DNA of 48,209 nt from Bacillus sp. IITD106 (GTDB lineage: Bacteria > Bacillota > Bacilli > Bacillales > Bacillaceae_C), in the NCBI RefSeq assembly GCF_019459225.1, contig NZ_JAIAZY010000037.1, positions 1 through 48,209 on the forward strand, in the 5' to 3' direction. Under the pieces are notes generated by a model. It made no database searches, was not told where the DNA came from, and saw nothing but the letters and a program-made list of their open reading frames with translations. Shown here piece by piece: positions 1 through 7,942 of the stretch (the stretch's first letter is position 1; each line of letters opens with the position of its first letter). The translations under genes and the position numbers were made by a program.

Positions 1-578
1 CAAATTTGATAAAGAAATATTTGAATAAAAATCTCCCAAACACCTCTTTTGTTGCCGTCACTAATCCTTCCTCTAAAATCGAAATAAATCCTGATTATCA
101 TATTGCTTTTGAAAAAGTTATCCGAAATCCAGCTATTATACAAAAAACTGAGCATTTTAGCAGGAAACATAGTAAAGAAATATTGAATAAAAAGGAATTA
201 CAAAAGTTATCTAGGATCCTATTAAAACTACATACACCCGCTTTTCCTAGCGTTCTCGAACAATTTCAAATATCTAAGGATGAAATATTACCAGGTATTT
301 ATTGTGAGAGTTGTCAAAGTTTATCCACCCTTAAGATAAAACGAAAATGGCTATGTATTAAGTGTGAAAAAGAAAATAACGAAGCGTTTATTTATGCATT
401 AATCGATTTTTACTTACTAAAAGGTAAAACGATTACTAATCAACAATGCAGGGAATTTCTACAAGTCTCCTCTAGCTCCATTTCCTCAAAGCTACTTCGC
501 TCATTAAACCTACCATTCGTGGGAAATTATAGAAATAGATCCTATCAACTTTCGTTAAATAACTTGCAGAGAATATAA
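1..578 (+). CDS. NERD (nuclease-related) domain protein, C-terminal part, cut by the window edge
   Basis: The reading frame is open to the left edge, so this is the end of a longer gene. The 190 visible residues resemble the C-terminal part of Bacillus NERD-domain proteins (usually a little over 300 residues): the stretch FVAVTNPSSKIE matches the end of the nuclease-like domain, followed by a helical linker. A four-cysteine zinc ribbon (C100, C103, C117, C120 counted from the first TTG) and a C-terminal segment ending near LPFVGNYRNRSYQL complete it. The catalytic core would lie outside the window. The role of these proteins is not established; DNA processing is inferred from the domain name only. 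It lies upstream of polA, separated by about 480 bp of repeat-rich DNA. Confidence 0.75.
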   Translation, partial: NLIKKYLNKNLPNTSFVAVTNPSSKIEINPDYHIAFEKVIRNPAIIQKTEHFSRKHSKEILNKKELQKLSRILLKLHTPAFPSVLEQFQISKDEILPGIYCESCQSLSTLKIKRKWLCIKCEKENNEAFIYALIDFYLLKGKTITNQQCREFLQVSSSSISSKLLRSLNLPFVGNYRNRSYQLSLNNLQRI

Positions 579-669
579 TAGTCGAATGCTCATTTAGATA
601 TGGGAAACGGCAGAAAGTCGAAAATCGTATCTAGAAAAGTTAACAACCTCCAAGTTTTGTATGACTACG

Positions 670-816
670 AGTAAAATCACAACGACGGCCAGTAAAGACG
701 AGTTGATCGCCAGTAAAATCAATGCGACGGCCAGTAAAGACGAGCTGACCGCCAGTAAAATCAATGCGACGGCCAGTAAAGTCAAGATGACGGCCAGTAA
801 ATCTATGACAACGGTC
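670..816. repeat. 21-bp direct tandem repeat, seven clear copies
   Basis: Seven consecutive 21-bp units, each starting AGTAAA and ending in CGCC, GGCC or GGTC, run without gaps. Two unit types roughly alternate: one with AATCAATGCGACGGCC and one with GACGAGCTGACCGCC. Decayed copies continue to about 880 and probably begin near 661. Because 21 is a multiple of three, several frames stay open across the array, but none has a convincing ribosome binding site. The rest of the 579-986 gap holds nothing else I recognise. Confidence 0.9.
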
Positions 817-986
817 ATTAAAACACAACGACGGATAGTAATTTATGGTGATGGTCATGAAATCCAAGAAAGCCGCCAATAAAACACGAAACAATGGTAA
901 GTAAACTTCAAAGAACATCCCGAAATTTTAATTTGTATACCTGTTCTCACAATACATTCCCTTTTTCGTGCGAACAAGCGTTTGTT

Positions 987-1015
987 TTCACATTCCCATC
1001 CCTACATGCTAAAAT
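987..1015 (+). promoter_or_regulatory. Probable SigA promoter of polA
   Basis: TTCACA (987-992), a 17-bp spacer and TAAAAT (1010-1015), with TG one base before the -10 (extended -10). It lies about 47 bp before the polA start. The match is moderate; no transcription data. Confidence 0.5.
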
Positions 1016-1061
1016 AAATATAGAATAATTATGGACGAGTCCGCTCTCAAGGAGGCTTTTT

Positions 1062-3692
1062 ATGAAGAAAAAATTAATGCTAATCGATGGGAACAGTATT
1101 GCATACCGAGCTTTTTTTGCACTTCCGCTTCTCAATAATGAAAAAGGGATTCATACGAACGCTGTCTATGGATTTACGACGATGCTGATGAAGGTGCTTG
1201 AAGAAGAAAAACCAACGCATGTTCTTGTTGCATTTGATGCTGGGAAAACTACTTTCCGTCATTCCACTTTTAAAGAATACAAAGGCGGACGTCAAAAAAC
1301 ACCTCCTGAACTATCAGAACAGTTCCCATTTTTAAGAGATCTGTTGGATGCTTATGGTATAAAGCGATATGAGCTTGAAAACTATGAGGCTGACGATATT
1401 ATTGGAACACTTGCCACCCAAGCGGCGAATGAAGGCTTTGATGTTCAAGTTATTTCGGGTGATAAAGACTTAACACAATTAAGTACCGACAAAATTACGG
1501 TTAGCATTACTAGAAAAGGTATAACGGAAATTGAGAACTATACCCCTGAACATATAAAAGAAAAATATAGTCTTACTGCTGATCAAATTATTGATATGAA
1601 AGGCTTAATGGGTGATCAATCAGATAATATTCCTGGCGTTCCGGGCGTGGGTGAGAAAACAGCGATAAAATTGCTCGTTCAATTCGAGACGCTTGAGAAC
1701 CTTCTTAATAATATCGATAAAGTGAGTGGCAACAAATTAAAGGAAAAACTAGAAGAATTTAAAGATCAAGCTATCATGAGTAAAGAACTGGCTACTATTA
1801 CGAAGGAAGCTCCAGTAGAAATAACGGTCGATGAGCTTTTATATGAAGGTTATGATCCTTCTAAACTCACTGCCATCTTTAAAGAATTAGGTTTTAATTC
1901 ATTGCTTGAAAAAATTGATGGTGCAGTTGATCATGAAGCTACTGAAGTAAATGAAATTACGTACGAAACAGTAGAAGAGATTACAGATGATTTATTTGCA
2001 AAAGAAAATTCCTTTTACGTTGAGATTTTAGAAGATAATTATTTTACAGGTGAGATTATTGGATTTGCACTTTCTAATGAAAAGGGCCAATTTTATTTAC
2101 CTGCAGAAAAAGCGTTGGCTTCAGAAGCATTTAAAAATTGGGCGGAAGATATAGAAAAGAAAAAGCGCGTGTATGATGCAAAACTTTCCATTGTGGCTTT
2201 AAGAAGAAAAGGGATTGATTTACAAGGAATTGATTTTGACTTATTGCTAGCGTCGTACTTACTTAATCCTACAGAGTCAACAGAGGATTTTGCAGGTGTT
2301 GCAAAGCGCCATCACTATACAGATGTAAAAACAGATGAAGCTGTCTATGGCAAAGGTGCAAAGAAAAAAGCTGCTGAAGGAGATGTGCTTGCTGAGCACC
2401 TCGTTCGTAAGGCAATGGGCATTGAAGCTTTAACGGAGCCTTGCTTAAAAGAACTAGATAAAAATGAACAAACAGACTTATTTTATGACCTGGAACTTCC
2501 ACTTTCACTTGTGCTTGCAGATATGGAGTTTACAGGAGTTAAGGTGGATGTTGGCAGGCTGGAAAATATGAAAATTGAGCTTGCGAAAAGATTAGTAGAA
2601 ATTGAATCGAAAATTCACGAACTTGCAGGCGAAAAATTTAATATAAATTCACCTAAACAGTTAGGGGTTATATTATTTGAAAAATTAGGCCTTCCAGTCA
2701 TTAAGAAAACCAAAACGGGTTTTTCAACCTCTGCTGATGTATTGGAAAAATTAGAGAACGATCACGAAATCATTAAAGAAATATTAACTTATCGGCAGCT
2801 AGGAAAATTACAATCCACTTATATTGAGGGATTATTGAAGGTTGTCCACAAGGATACAAATAAAGTGCACACACGCTTTAATCAAGTTCTTGCTGCGACA
2901 GGAAGATTGAGCTCTATTGATCCAAATTTACAAAATATCCCGATCCGACTTGAAGAAGGAAGGAAAATTAGACAAGCATTTATTCCTTCAGAGGAAGATT
3001 GGGTCATATTTGCGGCAGACTACTCGCAAATTGAGCTTAGAGTACTAGCTGAAATAGCCCAAGATGAAAATTTAAAATCCGCCTTCACGCATAATATGGA
3101 TATCCATACGAAAACAGCCATGGATGTTTTCCATGTTACAGAAGAAGAAGTGGATAGCAATATGCGCAGACAAGCAAAAGCGGTCAATTTCGGAATAGTA
3201 TATGGAATTAGTGACTATGGCTTGTCGCAAAACTTAGGGATCACAAGAAAAGAAGCTGGGAAATTTATCGAGCGCTATTTGGAAAGCTTTCCTGGTGTAA
3301 AAAACTATATGGAAGACATTATTATAGAAGCAAGGGAAAAAGGGTATGTATCCACACTTCTGCATAGAAGAAGATATATCCCTGAAATCACGAGCCGTAA
3401 TTTTAATTTGCGCAGCTTTGCTGAAAGAACAGCCATGAATACGCCAATCCAAGGAAGCGCTGCTGATATTATTAAAAAAGCGATGATTGATATGGCTGAA
3501 AGATTAAAAGCCGAGGGACTTAAAACTCGTTTGTTGCTTCAAGTGCATGACGAATTAATTTTTGAAGCACCAAAAGATGAAATAGAAATATTAAAACAAA
3601 TTGTTCCTGATGTCATGGAGAATGCTCTCCCATTATCCGTTCCGCTTAAAGTTGAATATTCTTATGGCTCAACATGGTTTGATGCGAAGTAA
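1062..3692 (+). CDS. polA: DNA polymerase I
   Basis: An 876-residue family A DNA polymerase that fills gaps in Okazaki fragment maturation and excision repair. The N-terminal 5' nuclease domain (about 1-300) shows DGNSIAYRAF with D9, ENYEADDIIG, ISGDKDLTQL and the helix-hairpin-helix GVPGVGEKTA. The middle domain (about 300-480) corresponds to the 3'-5' exonuclease fold, but the acidic DxE signature of active enzymes is replaced around FYVEILED, as in other Bacillus Pol I. The polymerase domain carries motif A (AADYSQIELR, near 651), motif B (RRQAKAVNFGIVYG) and motif C (QVHDELIF, near 828). The ATG follows AAGGAGG (1049-1055) at good spacing. Length is normal, and mutM follows after 34 bp, suggesting one operon through coaE. 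Confidence 0.98.
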   Translation: MKKKLMLIDGNSIAYRAFFALPLLNNEKGIHTNAVYGFTTMLMKVLEEEKPTHVLVAFDAGKTTFRHSTFKEYKGGRQKTPPELSEQFPFLRDLLDAYGIKRYELENYEADDIIGTLATQAANEGFDVQVISGDKDLTQLSTDKITVSITRKGITEIENYTPEHIKEKYSLTADQIIDMKGLMGDQSDNIPGVPGVGEKTAIKLLVQFETLENLLNNIDKVSGNKLKEKLEEFKDQAIMSKELATITKEAPVEITVDELLYEGYDPSKLTAIFKELGFNSLLEKIDGAVDHEATEVNEITYETVEEITDDLFAKENSFYVEILEDNYFTGEIIGFALSNEKGQFYLPAEKALASEAFKNWAEDIEKKKRVYDAKLSIVALRRKGIDLQGIDFDLLLASYLLNPTESTEDFAGVAKRHHYTDVKTDEAVYGKGAKKKAAEGDVLAEHLVRKAMGIEALTEPCLKELDKNEQTDLFYDLELPLSLVLADMEFTGVKVDVGRLENMKIELAKRLVEIESKIHELAGEKFNINSPKQLGVILFEKLGLPVIKKTKTGFSTSADVLEKLENDHEIIKEILTYRQLGKLQSTYIEGLLKVVHKDTNKVHTRFNQVLAATGRLSSIDPNLQNIPIRLEEGRKIRQAFIPSEEDWVIFAADYSQIELRVLAEIAQDENLKSAFTHNMDIHTKTAMDVFHVTEEEVDSNMRRQAKAVNFGIVYGISDYGLSQNLGITRKEAGKFIERYLESFPGVKNYMEDIIIEAREKGYVSTLLHRRRYIPEITSRNFNLRSFAERTAMNTPIQGSAADIIKKAMIDMAERLKAEGLKTRLLLQVHDELIFEAPKDEIEILKQIVPDVMENALPLSVPLKVEYSYGSTWFDAK

Positions 3693-3726
3693 CAACGTAG
3701 AAATGTGCTAGAAGAGAGATGATAGA

Positions 3727-4557
3727 ATGCCTGAATTACCTGAAGTAGAAACAGTACGAAGATCACTTGTGGAGCTTGCGGCTGGCCAAAAGATTATAGA
3801 AGTCGAGGTTGGCTGGCCTAAAATCATAAAAAGTCCCGAACAATATGAACAGTTTCAAGATGCATTAAAAGGTCAAACAATCTTGGATGTGGATCGAAAA
3901 GGAAAGTTTTTAGTCTTTCTATTAGATGACTATGCACTCGTTTCCCATTTAAGAATGGAAGGGAATTATAGCCTTCATAAAATGGAAGATCCAGTTGATA
4001 AACATACTCATATAATCTTCCGCTTTTCGGGCGGGAAAGAATTAAGGTATCGCGACGTTCGTAAATTTGGAACGATGCATCTATTCCAAAAAGGGACTGA
4101 ATGGACTGTTCCGCCACTGTCGAAATTAGGACCAGAGCCTTTTTCTGATGAATTTACAGTTGAATATTTTAAAGCCAAACTAAAGTGTACAGACCGGGTC
4201 ATTAAAGCTGTCTTATTAGATCAATCGGTCGTTTCCGGATTAGGAAATATTTATGTAGATGAAGTGTTGTTTAGATCCGGCATTCATCCAGTTAGAAAAG
4301 CAAAATCTTTAACGGATCGTGAAATATTGTCACTAAGGGAACAATCCGCAGCTACATTATTAGAATCCATAAATGCAGGAGGGAGCTCTGTCAACACATA
4401 TATGAATTCCCACGGGCAAAGCGGAACATATCAAAATGAATTAAAAGTATATGGCAGGAAAGATCAAGGATGTTTCAACTGTGGTACGCCTATACAAAAA
4501 ATAAAAGCAGCGGGTAGAGGTACTCATTTTTGTCCAATTTGCCAAGCACAAAACTGA
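3727..4557 (+). CDS. mutM: Formamidopyrimidine-DNA glycosylase (Fpg/MutM)
   Basis: A bifunctional glycosylase/AP lyase that removes 8-oxoguanine and ring-opened purines from DNA. The start MPELPEVETVRR gives the catalytic proline (P2 after Met removal) and E3. DRKGK near 56-60 carries the conserved lysine, and GLGNIYVDEVLFRSGIHP is the helix-two-turn-helix region. The last 30 residues form the zinc finger with paired cysteines (CFNCG and CPICQ) and the conserved GRGTHFC arginine. At 276 residues the length is typical. It lies 34 bp after polA, the usual Bacillus arrangement that couples repair synthesis with base excision. Confidence 0.97.
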   Translation: MPELPEVETVRRSLVELAAGQKIIEVEVGWPKIIKSPEQYEQFQDALKGQTILDVDRKGKFLVFLLDDYALVSHLRMEGNYSLHKMEDPVDKHTHIIFRFSGGKELRYRDVRKFGTMHLFQKGTEWTVPPLSKLGPEPFSDEFTVEYFKAKLKCTDRVIKAVLLDQSVVSGLGNIYVDEVLFRSGIHPVRKAKSLTDREILSLREQSAATLLESINAGGSSVNTYMNSHGQSGTYQNELKVYGRKDQGCFNCGTPIQKIKAAGRGTHFCPICQAQN

Positions 4558-4584
4558 ATGATTAGCTTTTTAACAATCAACTAG

Positions 4585-4625
4585 CCTTCCTCATATACTG
4601 GGTTATCGACTTATGGCGAGGAAGG
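4585..4625 (+). promoter_or_regulatory. Inverted repeat that could sequester the ytaF ribosome binding site
   Basis: CCTTCCTC (4585-4592) is perfectly complementary to GAGGAAGG (4618-4625), which is the apparent ribosome binding site of ytaF. The loop is 25 nt, and ATA/TAT can extend the stem past a small bulge. There is no T-run, so it is not an intrinsic terminator. A translational control role is inference. Confidence 0.45.
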
Positions 4626-4634
4626 GGTTTGAAT

Positions 4635-5267
4635 ATGGGCTTTTCGTTTTCACTCATATTACTGGCAATGGCTATTAGTCTTGACAGCTTTAGTACTGGT
4701 CTTGCATACGGATTAAGAAAAATGAAGATTCCTCTAAAATCGATCTTGATTATTGCATCATGTACGGCAGTTTCTTTAGGGCTTGCGATGTTCGGCGGTC
4801 AGCTGATTTTAAATATGCTTTCGCCCACGATTGCGAGCCGAATTGGAGGAGCGATATTAATCCTGATCGGTGCTTGGGTCGTGTACCAATTTTTTAAAAC
4901 CGAAAAAGAACCTGTTTTAACACATGAACAAATTGTCCTTAATTGGGAAATAAAATCGTTAGGGATTGTCATCAATATTTTAAAAAAGCCGACAAGAGCA
5001 GATTTTGATGGCTCGGGAACAATAACAGGGCTTGAAGCGCTAATTCTTGGAACGGCTTTATCATTGGATGCGTTTGGAGCGGGTATAGGTGCTGCGATGC
5101 TTGGATTTTCTCCCTTGCTATTGGCAGGTTTTGCTGCTTTAATGAGTAGCATATTTCTTTTGGGAGGATTACAGCTGGGAAGAATTTTTTCCCACTTGAA
5201 TTGGATGCAGAAATTTGCTTTTATCCCAGGGATTTTGTTAATCCTAATAGGAATATTAAAGTTATGA
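4635..5267 (+). CDS. ytaF: Sporulation membrane protein YtaF (MntP-like fold)
   Basis: A polytopic membrane protein of 210 residues, orthologous by sequence and position to B. subtilis YtaF, a sporulation-associated member of the family related to the MntP manganese exporter. Two internally related halves each carry a signature in a membrane helix: SLDSFSTG near the start and SLDAFGAG in the second half. Between them is a soluble loop with DFDGSGTITGLEA, which has the spacing of a calcium-binding EF-hand or dockerin loop. About six hydrophobic segments are visible. I chose ATG 4635 because the GAGGAAGGGG site (4618-4627) is correctly spaced for it and nearly touches the in-frame TTG at 4629. 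The transported ion, if any, is unknown. Confidence 0.88.
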   Translation: MGFSFSLILLAMAISLDSFSTGLAYGLRKMKIPLKSILIIASCTAVSLGLAMFGGQLILNMLSPTIASRIGGAILILIGAWVVYQFFKTEKEPVLTHEQIVLNWEIKSLGIVINILKKPTRADFDGSGTITGLEALILGTALSLDAFGAGIGAAMLGFSPLLLAGFAALMSSIFLLGGLQLGRIFSHLNWMQKFAFIPGILLILIGILKL

Positions 5268-5279
5268 AAGAGGTTGCTT

Positions 5280-5882
5280 ATGGCAATAATGATTGGTCTC
5301 ACCGGAGGCATTGCGAGTGGAAAAAGCACTGTTTCTAATATGTTAAAAGAACGTGGCTTTACGATTTTAGATGCTGACATCGCCGCTCGTGTTGTCGTTG
5401 AACCCGGCCAAATAGCTTATAAACGGATTATTGAATCATTTGGCAGGGATATTTTAAACAAAGATGAATCTATTAATCGCTCAAAGTTGGGATCGATTAT
5501 CTTTAATGATGCAGAAAAACGGAAAACGTTAAATAGCATCGTCCATCCAGCTGTAAGAGAATGTTTGAATGATTGGAAAAACGAGGCAATTAAAGAAGGA
5601 AAAAAGACGATTATTTATGATATCCCGCTTTTATATGAGAGTAATCTTACTTATTTAGTAGAAAAAGTAATAGTCGTATTTGTCAATCCAGATATTCAGC
5701 TAAAAAGATTGCTTAATCGAAATGGTCTATCAGAAGAAGAAGCTTTAGCAAGGATTCGCTCCCAACTGCCTCTTAATGAAAAAGTAGAGCGGGCGGACGC
5801 GATCATTGATAATAATGGGACGATCGATGAAACGGAAAGACAAATAAATGAATTGATCAATGACTGGAAATTGGAACCATAA
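5280..5882 (+). CDS. coaE: Dephospho-CoA kinase
   Basis: Catalyses the last step of coenzyme A synthesis, ATP-dependent phosphorylation of the 3'-hydroxyl of dephospho-CoA. The P-loop GLTGGIASGKST is at the N-terminus, followed by DADIAARVVVEPG (the conserved aspartate that activates the acceptor) and YDIPLLYES. About 200 residues is the normal size. An in-frame TTG exists at 5274, but ATG 5280 has the better spacing from AAAGAGG (5267-5273), and the resulting MAIMIGLTGG start fits the family. It ends the polA operon and is followed by an intrinsic terminator. In B. subtilis the next genes would be gapB and speD; here they are absent. Confidence 0.96.
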   Translation: MAIMIGLTGGIASGKSTVSNMLKERGFTILDADIAARVVVEPGQIAYKRIIESFGRDILNKDESINRSKLGSIIFNDAEKRKTLNSIVHPAVRECLNDWKNEAIKEGKKTIIYDIPLLYESNLTYLVEKVIVVFVNPDIQLKRLLNRNGLSEEEALARIRSQLPLNEKVERADAIIDNNGTIDETERQINELINDWKLEP

Positions 5883-5924
5883 CCTAGGTCCTAATAGAAA
5901 ACTATTTTACAGAGCATAGATTTT

Positions 5925-5950
5925 GGAGTGTAACAAATACACTCCTTTTT
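5925..5950 (+). terminator. Intrinsic terminator after coaE
   Basis: GGAGTGT (5925-5931) pairs with ACACTCC (5939-5945) around a 7-nt loop, followed by TTTTT. It closes the polA-mutM-ytaF-coaE unit. Confidence 0.85.
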
Positions 5951-5979
5951 AATTATGACAAAAAACGTTATAATGAGGG

Positions 5980-6025
5980 AAAAGCGGAAGCGCCTAGCTA
6001 GTCGATAGGCGATGGAGCTAGACAT
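5980..6025. repeat. Short form of the modular GCGCC/GGAGCTAGAC repeat
   Basis: AAAAGCGGAAGCGCC, a short centre with GCTAGTCGATAGGCG, then TGGAGCTAGACA. These are the left and right ends of the long element at 17856-18185 and 23311-23650 with the middle missing. A TATAAT lies just upstream (5969-5974), so the repeat probably sits in the transcribed leader of nrdR. Confidence 0.75.
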
Positions 6026-6054
6026 TTAATAGCACAATGATCGGAGCTGATATC

Positions 6055-6510
6055 ATGAAATGCCCGTCTTGCCAACATAATGGTACACGAGTAGTCGATT
6101 CGAGACCAGCAGATGAAGTACGGTCAATACGAAGAAGACGAGAATGTGAGAAATGCTCGTATCGCTTTACAACGTTTGAAAGAGTTGAGGAAACACCTCT
6201 TATTGTCGTTAAAAAAGAAGGAATTCGTGAAGAATTTAGTAGGGATAAGATTCTCCGTGGCTTAATACGCGCTTGTGAAAAACGTCCTGTAGCGTTAGAG
6301 CAGCTTGAGAAGATCACTCACGATATTGAAAGAGATTTGAGAAATCTTGGCCAACCTGAAGTGAAATCAGAAATAATCGGTGAAATGGTTATGGATAAAT
6401 TGGCTAAGATTGATGAAGTTGCATATGTTCGATTTGCCTCTGTGTACCGTCAATTTAAGGATCTCAATGTGTTTTTAGATGAATTGAAAGATTTAATTAA
6501 AAAAGATTGA
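6055..6510 (+). CDS. nrdR: Transcriptional repressor NrdR
   Basis: A zinc- and nucleotide-dependent repressor of ribonucleotide reductase genes. The 151-residue protein begins with the zinc ribbon (C3, C6, C31, C34) containing VVDSRPADE and the arginine run RRRR that contacts DNA. An ATP-cone domain follows ([16 protein letters not shown] onwards) that senses ATP/dATP. The start is ATG 6055, preceded by GGAG at 6043-6046; an upstream ATG at 6037 would add six residues absent from the family. It is the first gene of an nrdR-dnaB-dnaI group that links dNTP supply to replication initiation. No NrdR box was seen nearby. Confidence 0.96.
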   Translation: MKCPSCQHNGTRVVDSRPADEVRSIRRRRECEKCSYRFTTFERVEETPLIVVKKEGIREEFSRDKILRGLIRACEKRPVALEQLEKITHDIERDLRNLGQPEVKSEIIGEMVMDKLAKIDEVAYVRFASVYRQFKDLNVFLDELKDLIKKD

Positions 6511-6526
6511 TGAAAGTGTGTTTACA

Positions 6527-7942
6527 ATGAAGCAGTATTGGAATGAGGTTCAGCCAATAGATGCATTTACTGTTGCTATGAATGGTATTTTACATTACCA
6601 CGATAAAAAAATCATTGCTTTATTATATCAGCCTCTTATTGGCCCTATTTGCACAGCACTATACTTTAGCCTGACGTATATGGTCGAAGAGGATAATAAT
6701 ATATCGGAAGAATGGAATCATTACCATTTAATGAATGCATTGGATCTTAATTTGGAAGAGATTTACCATGCAAGATTGAAGCTTGAAGGAATTGGTTTGT
6801 TGAAAACATATACAAAAGCGAAAAATGATAGCCGTTCCTTTATATATGAACTGCAGCCTCCACTTTCAGCTCAACAATTTTTTTCAGACGGAATGTTAAA
6901 TATATATTTATATCAAAAACTTGGACAACCTCATTTTATGAAATTAAAAAAATCTTTCACAGATAAAAAACTGGAGATATCCGATTTCAGTGAAGTAACC
7001 CGAGGTTTCCAAGATGTATTTACGTCTTTGGGTGCGAATGCTTTATCAAATAATGAAGTGCGTAAAGCGAGTATCCCAGATGATGGGGAAGAATATTTTC
7101 ATAGACAAAAACCGCAGCCGATTTCAATTGATGGAAGTCATTTTGATTTTGAATTGTTGTTTGTCGGGTTGTCGGAAGTGATGGTGCCAAGAAAATTATT
7201 CACACCTACCATTAAGGAGGCCATCGCAAAGCTTTCATTTTTATATTCCATTAATGCAGTAGACATGAAAAATATTGTCCTTCAAAGCCTTACACCTGAA
7301 CAAAAGATTAATGTTGATGATCTTCGGAAAAATGCTCGGGATTGGTATCAGATGGAAAATGATGCTCGATTGCCTCAATTAGTTGATCGAATACAACCAG
7401 CGATCCAACGTGAAAATGCGGCAACACAAGATACTAAAGAAGATAAACTAATTTCCTATTTGGAAACTGTTTCCCCTAGACAGTTATTAATTGACCTTTC
7501 CGACGGGGGAGAGCCTGCAAAATCTGATCTTCAAGCTGTTGAAGATATTATGTTTCAGCAAAAGCTGCTGCCTGGTGTCACTAATGTCCTTATTTATTAT
7601 GTCATGTTAAGAACGGATATGAAGCTTTCAAAAAATTATTTGGAAAAAATTGCTTCCCATTGGTCTCGTAAAAAAATTAAAACGGTGAAATCTGCTATGG
7701 ACTTAGCGAAAAGTGAACATAGGCAATACCAAGAATGGGCAAGCTCTAAGAAGGTTTCCACACAGAAAAGAAACAAACCAATACGAACGGAAATGCTTCC
7801 TGACTGGTTTATTTCACAAGAAGATTCCACGCTTAATAATGTCCAGGCCCAGTCGGAAGAATTGGAAGACAAACGTAGAAGGTTAGAAGCTATTCAAAGA
7901 AAATATCAAAAAAGTGGAGGTGAAAAAGGTGGAGAGAATTGA
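6527..7942 (+). CDS. dnaB: Replication initiation and membrane attachment protein DnaB (helicase co-loader)
   Basis: The Firmicute DnaB is not the helicase; it acts with DnaD and DnaI to load the replicative helicase at oriC and to attach the origin to the membrane. The 471-residue product begins MKQYWNEVQPIDAF, close to the MADYWKDV start of the B. subtilis protein. It has an N-terminal winged-helix region, a DnaD-like helical domain (roughly 200-430, ending near WSRKKIKTVKSAMDLAK) and a charged C-terminal tail. An upstream in-frame GTG at 6518 is the alternative start. The ribosome binding site is weak (GAAAGTG). Its 3' end overlaps dnaI by 14 bp, implying coupled translation. Confidence 0.94.
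   Translation: MKQYWNEVQPIDAFTVAMNGILHYHDKKIIALLYQPLIGPICTALYFSLTYMVEEDNNISEEWNHYHLMNALDLNLEEIYHARLKLEGIGLLKTYTKAKNDSRSFIYELQPPLSAQQFFSDGMLNIYLYQKLGQPHFMKLKKSFTDKKLEISDFSEVTRGFQDVFTSLGANALSNNEVRKASIPDDGEEYFHRQKPQPISIDGSHFDFELLFVGLSEVMVPRKLFTPTIKEAIAKLSFLYSINAVDMKNIVLQSLTPEQKINVDDLRKNARDWYQMENDARLPQLVDRIQPAIQRENAATQDTKEDKLISYLETVSPRQLLIDLSDGGEPAKSDLQAVEDIMFQQKLLPGVTNVLIYYVMLRTDMKLSKNYLEKIASHWSRKKIKTVKSAMDLAKSEHRQYQEWASSKKVSTQKRNKPIRTEMLPDWFISQEDSTLNNVQAQSEELEDKRRRLEAIQRKYQKSGGEKGGEN

Noticed and set aside
670-816. CRISPR array
   Set aside because: Units are contiguous with no unique spacers, only 21 bp long, and no cas genes are nearby. The same holds for the 51-bp array.
594-918. Overlapping frames on both strands in the 21-bp repeat
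   Set aside because: Frames of similar length occur on both strands as expected from a 21-bp period; none has a ribosome binding site.
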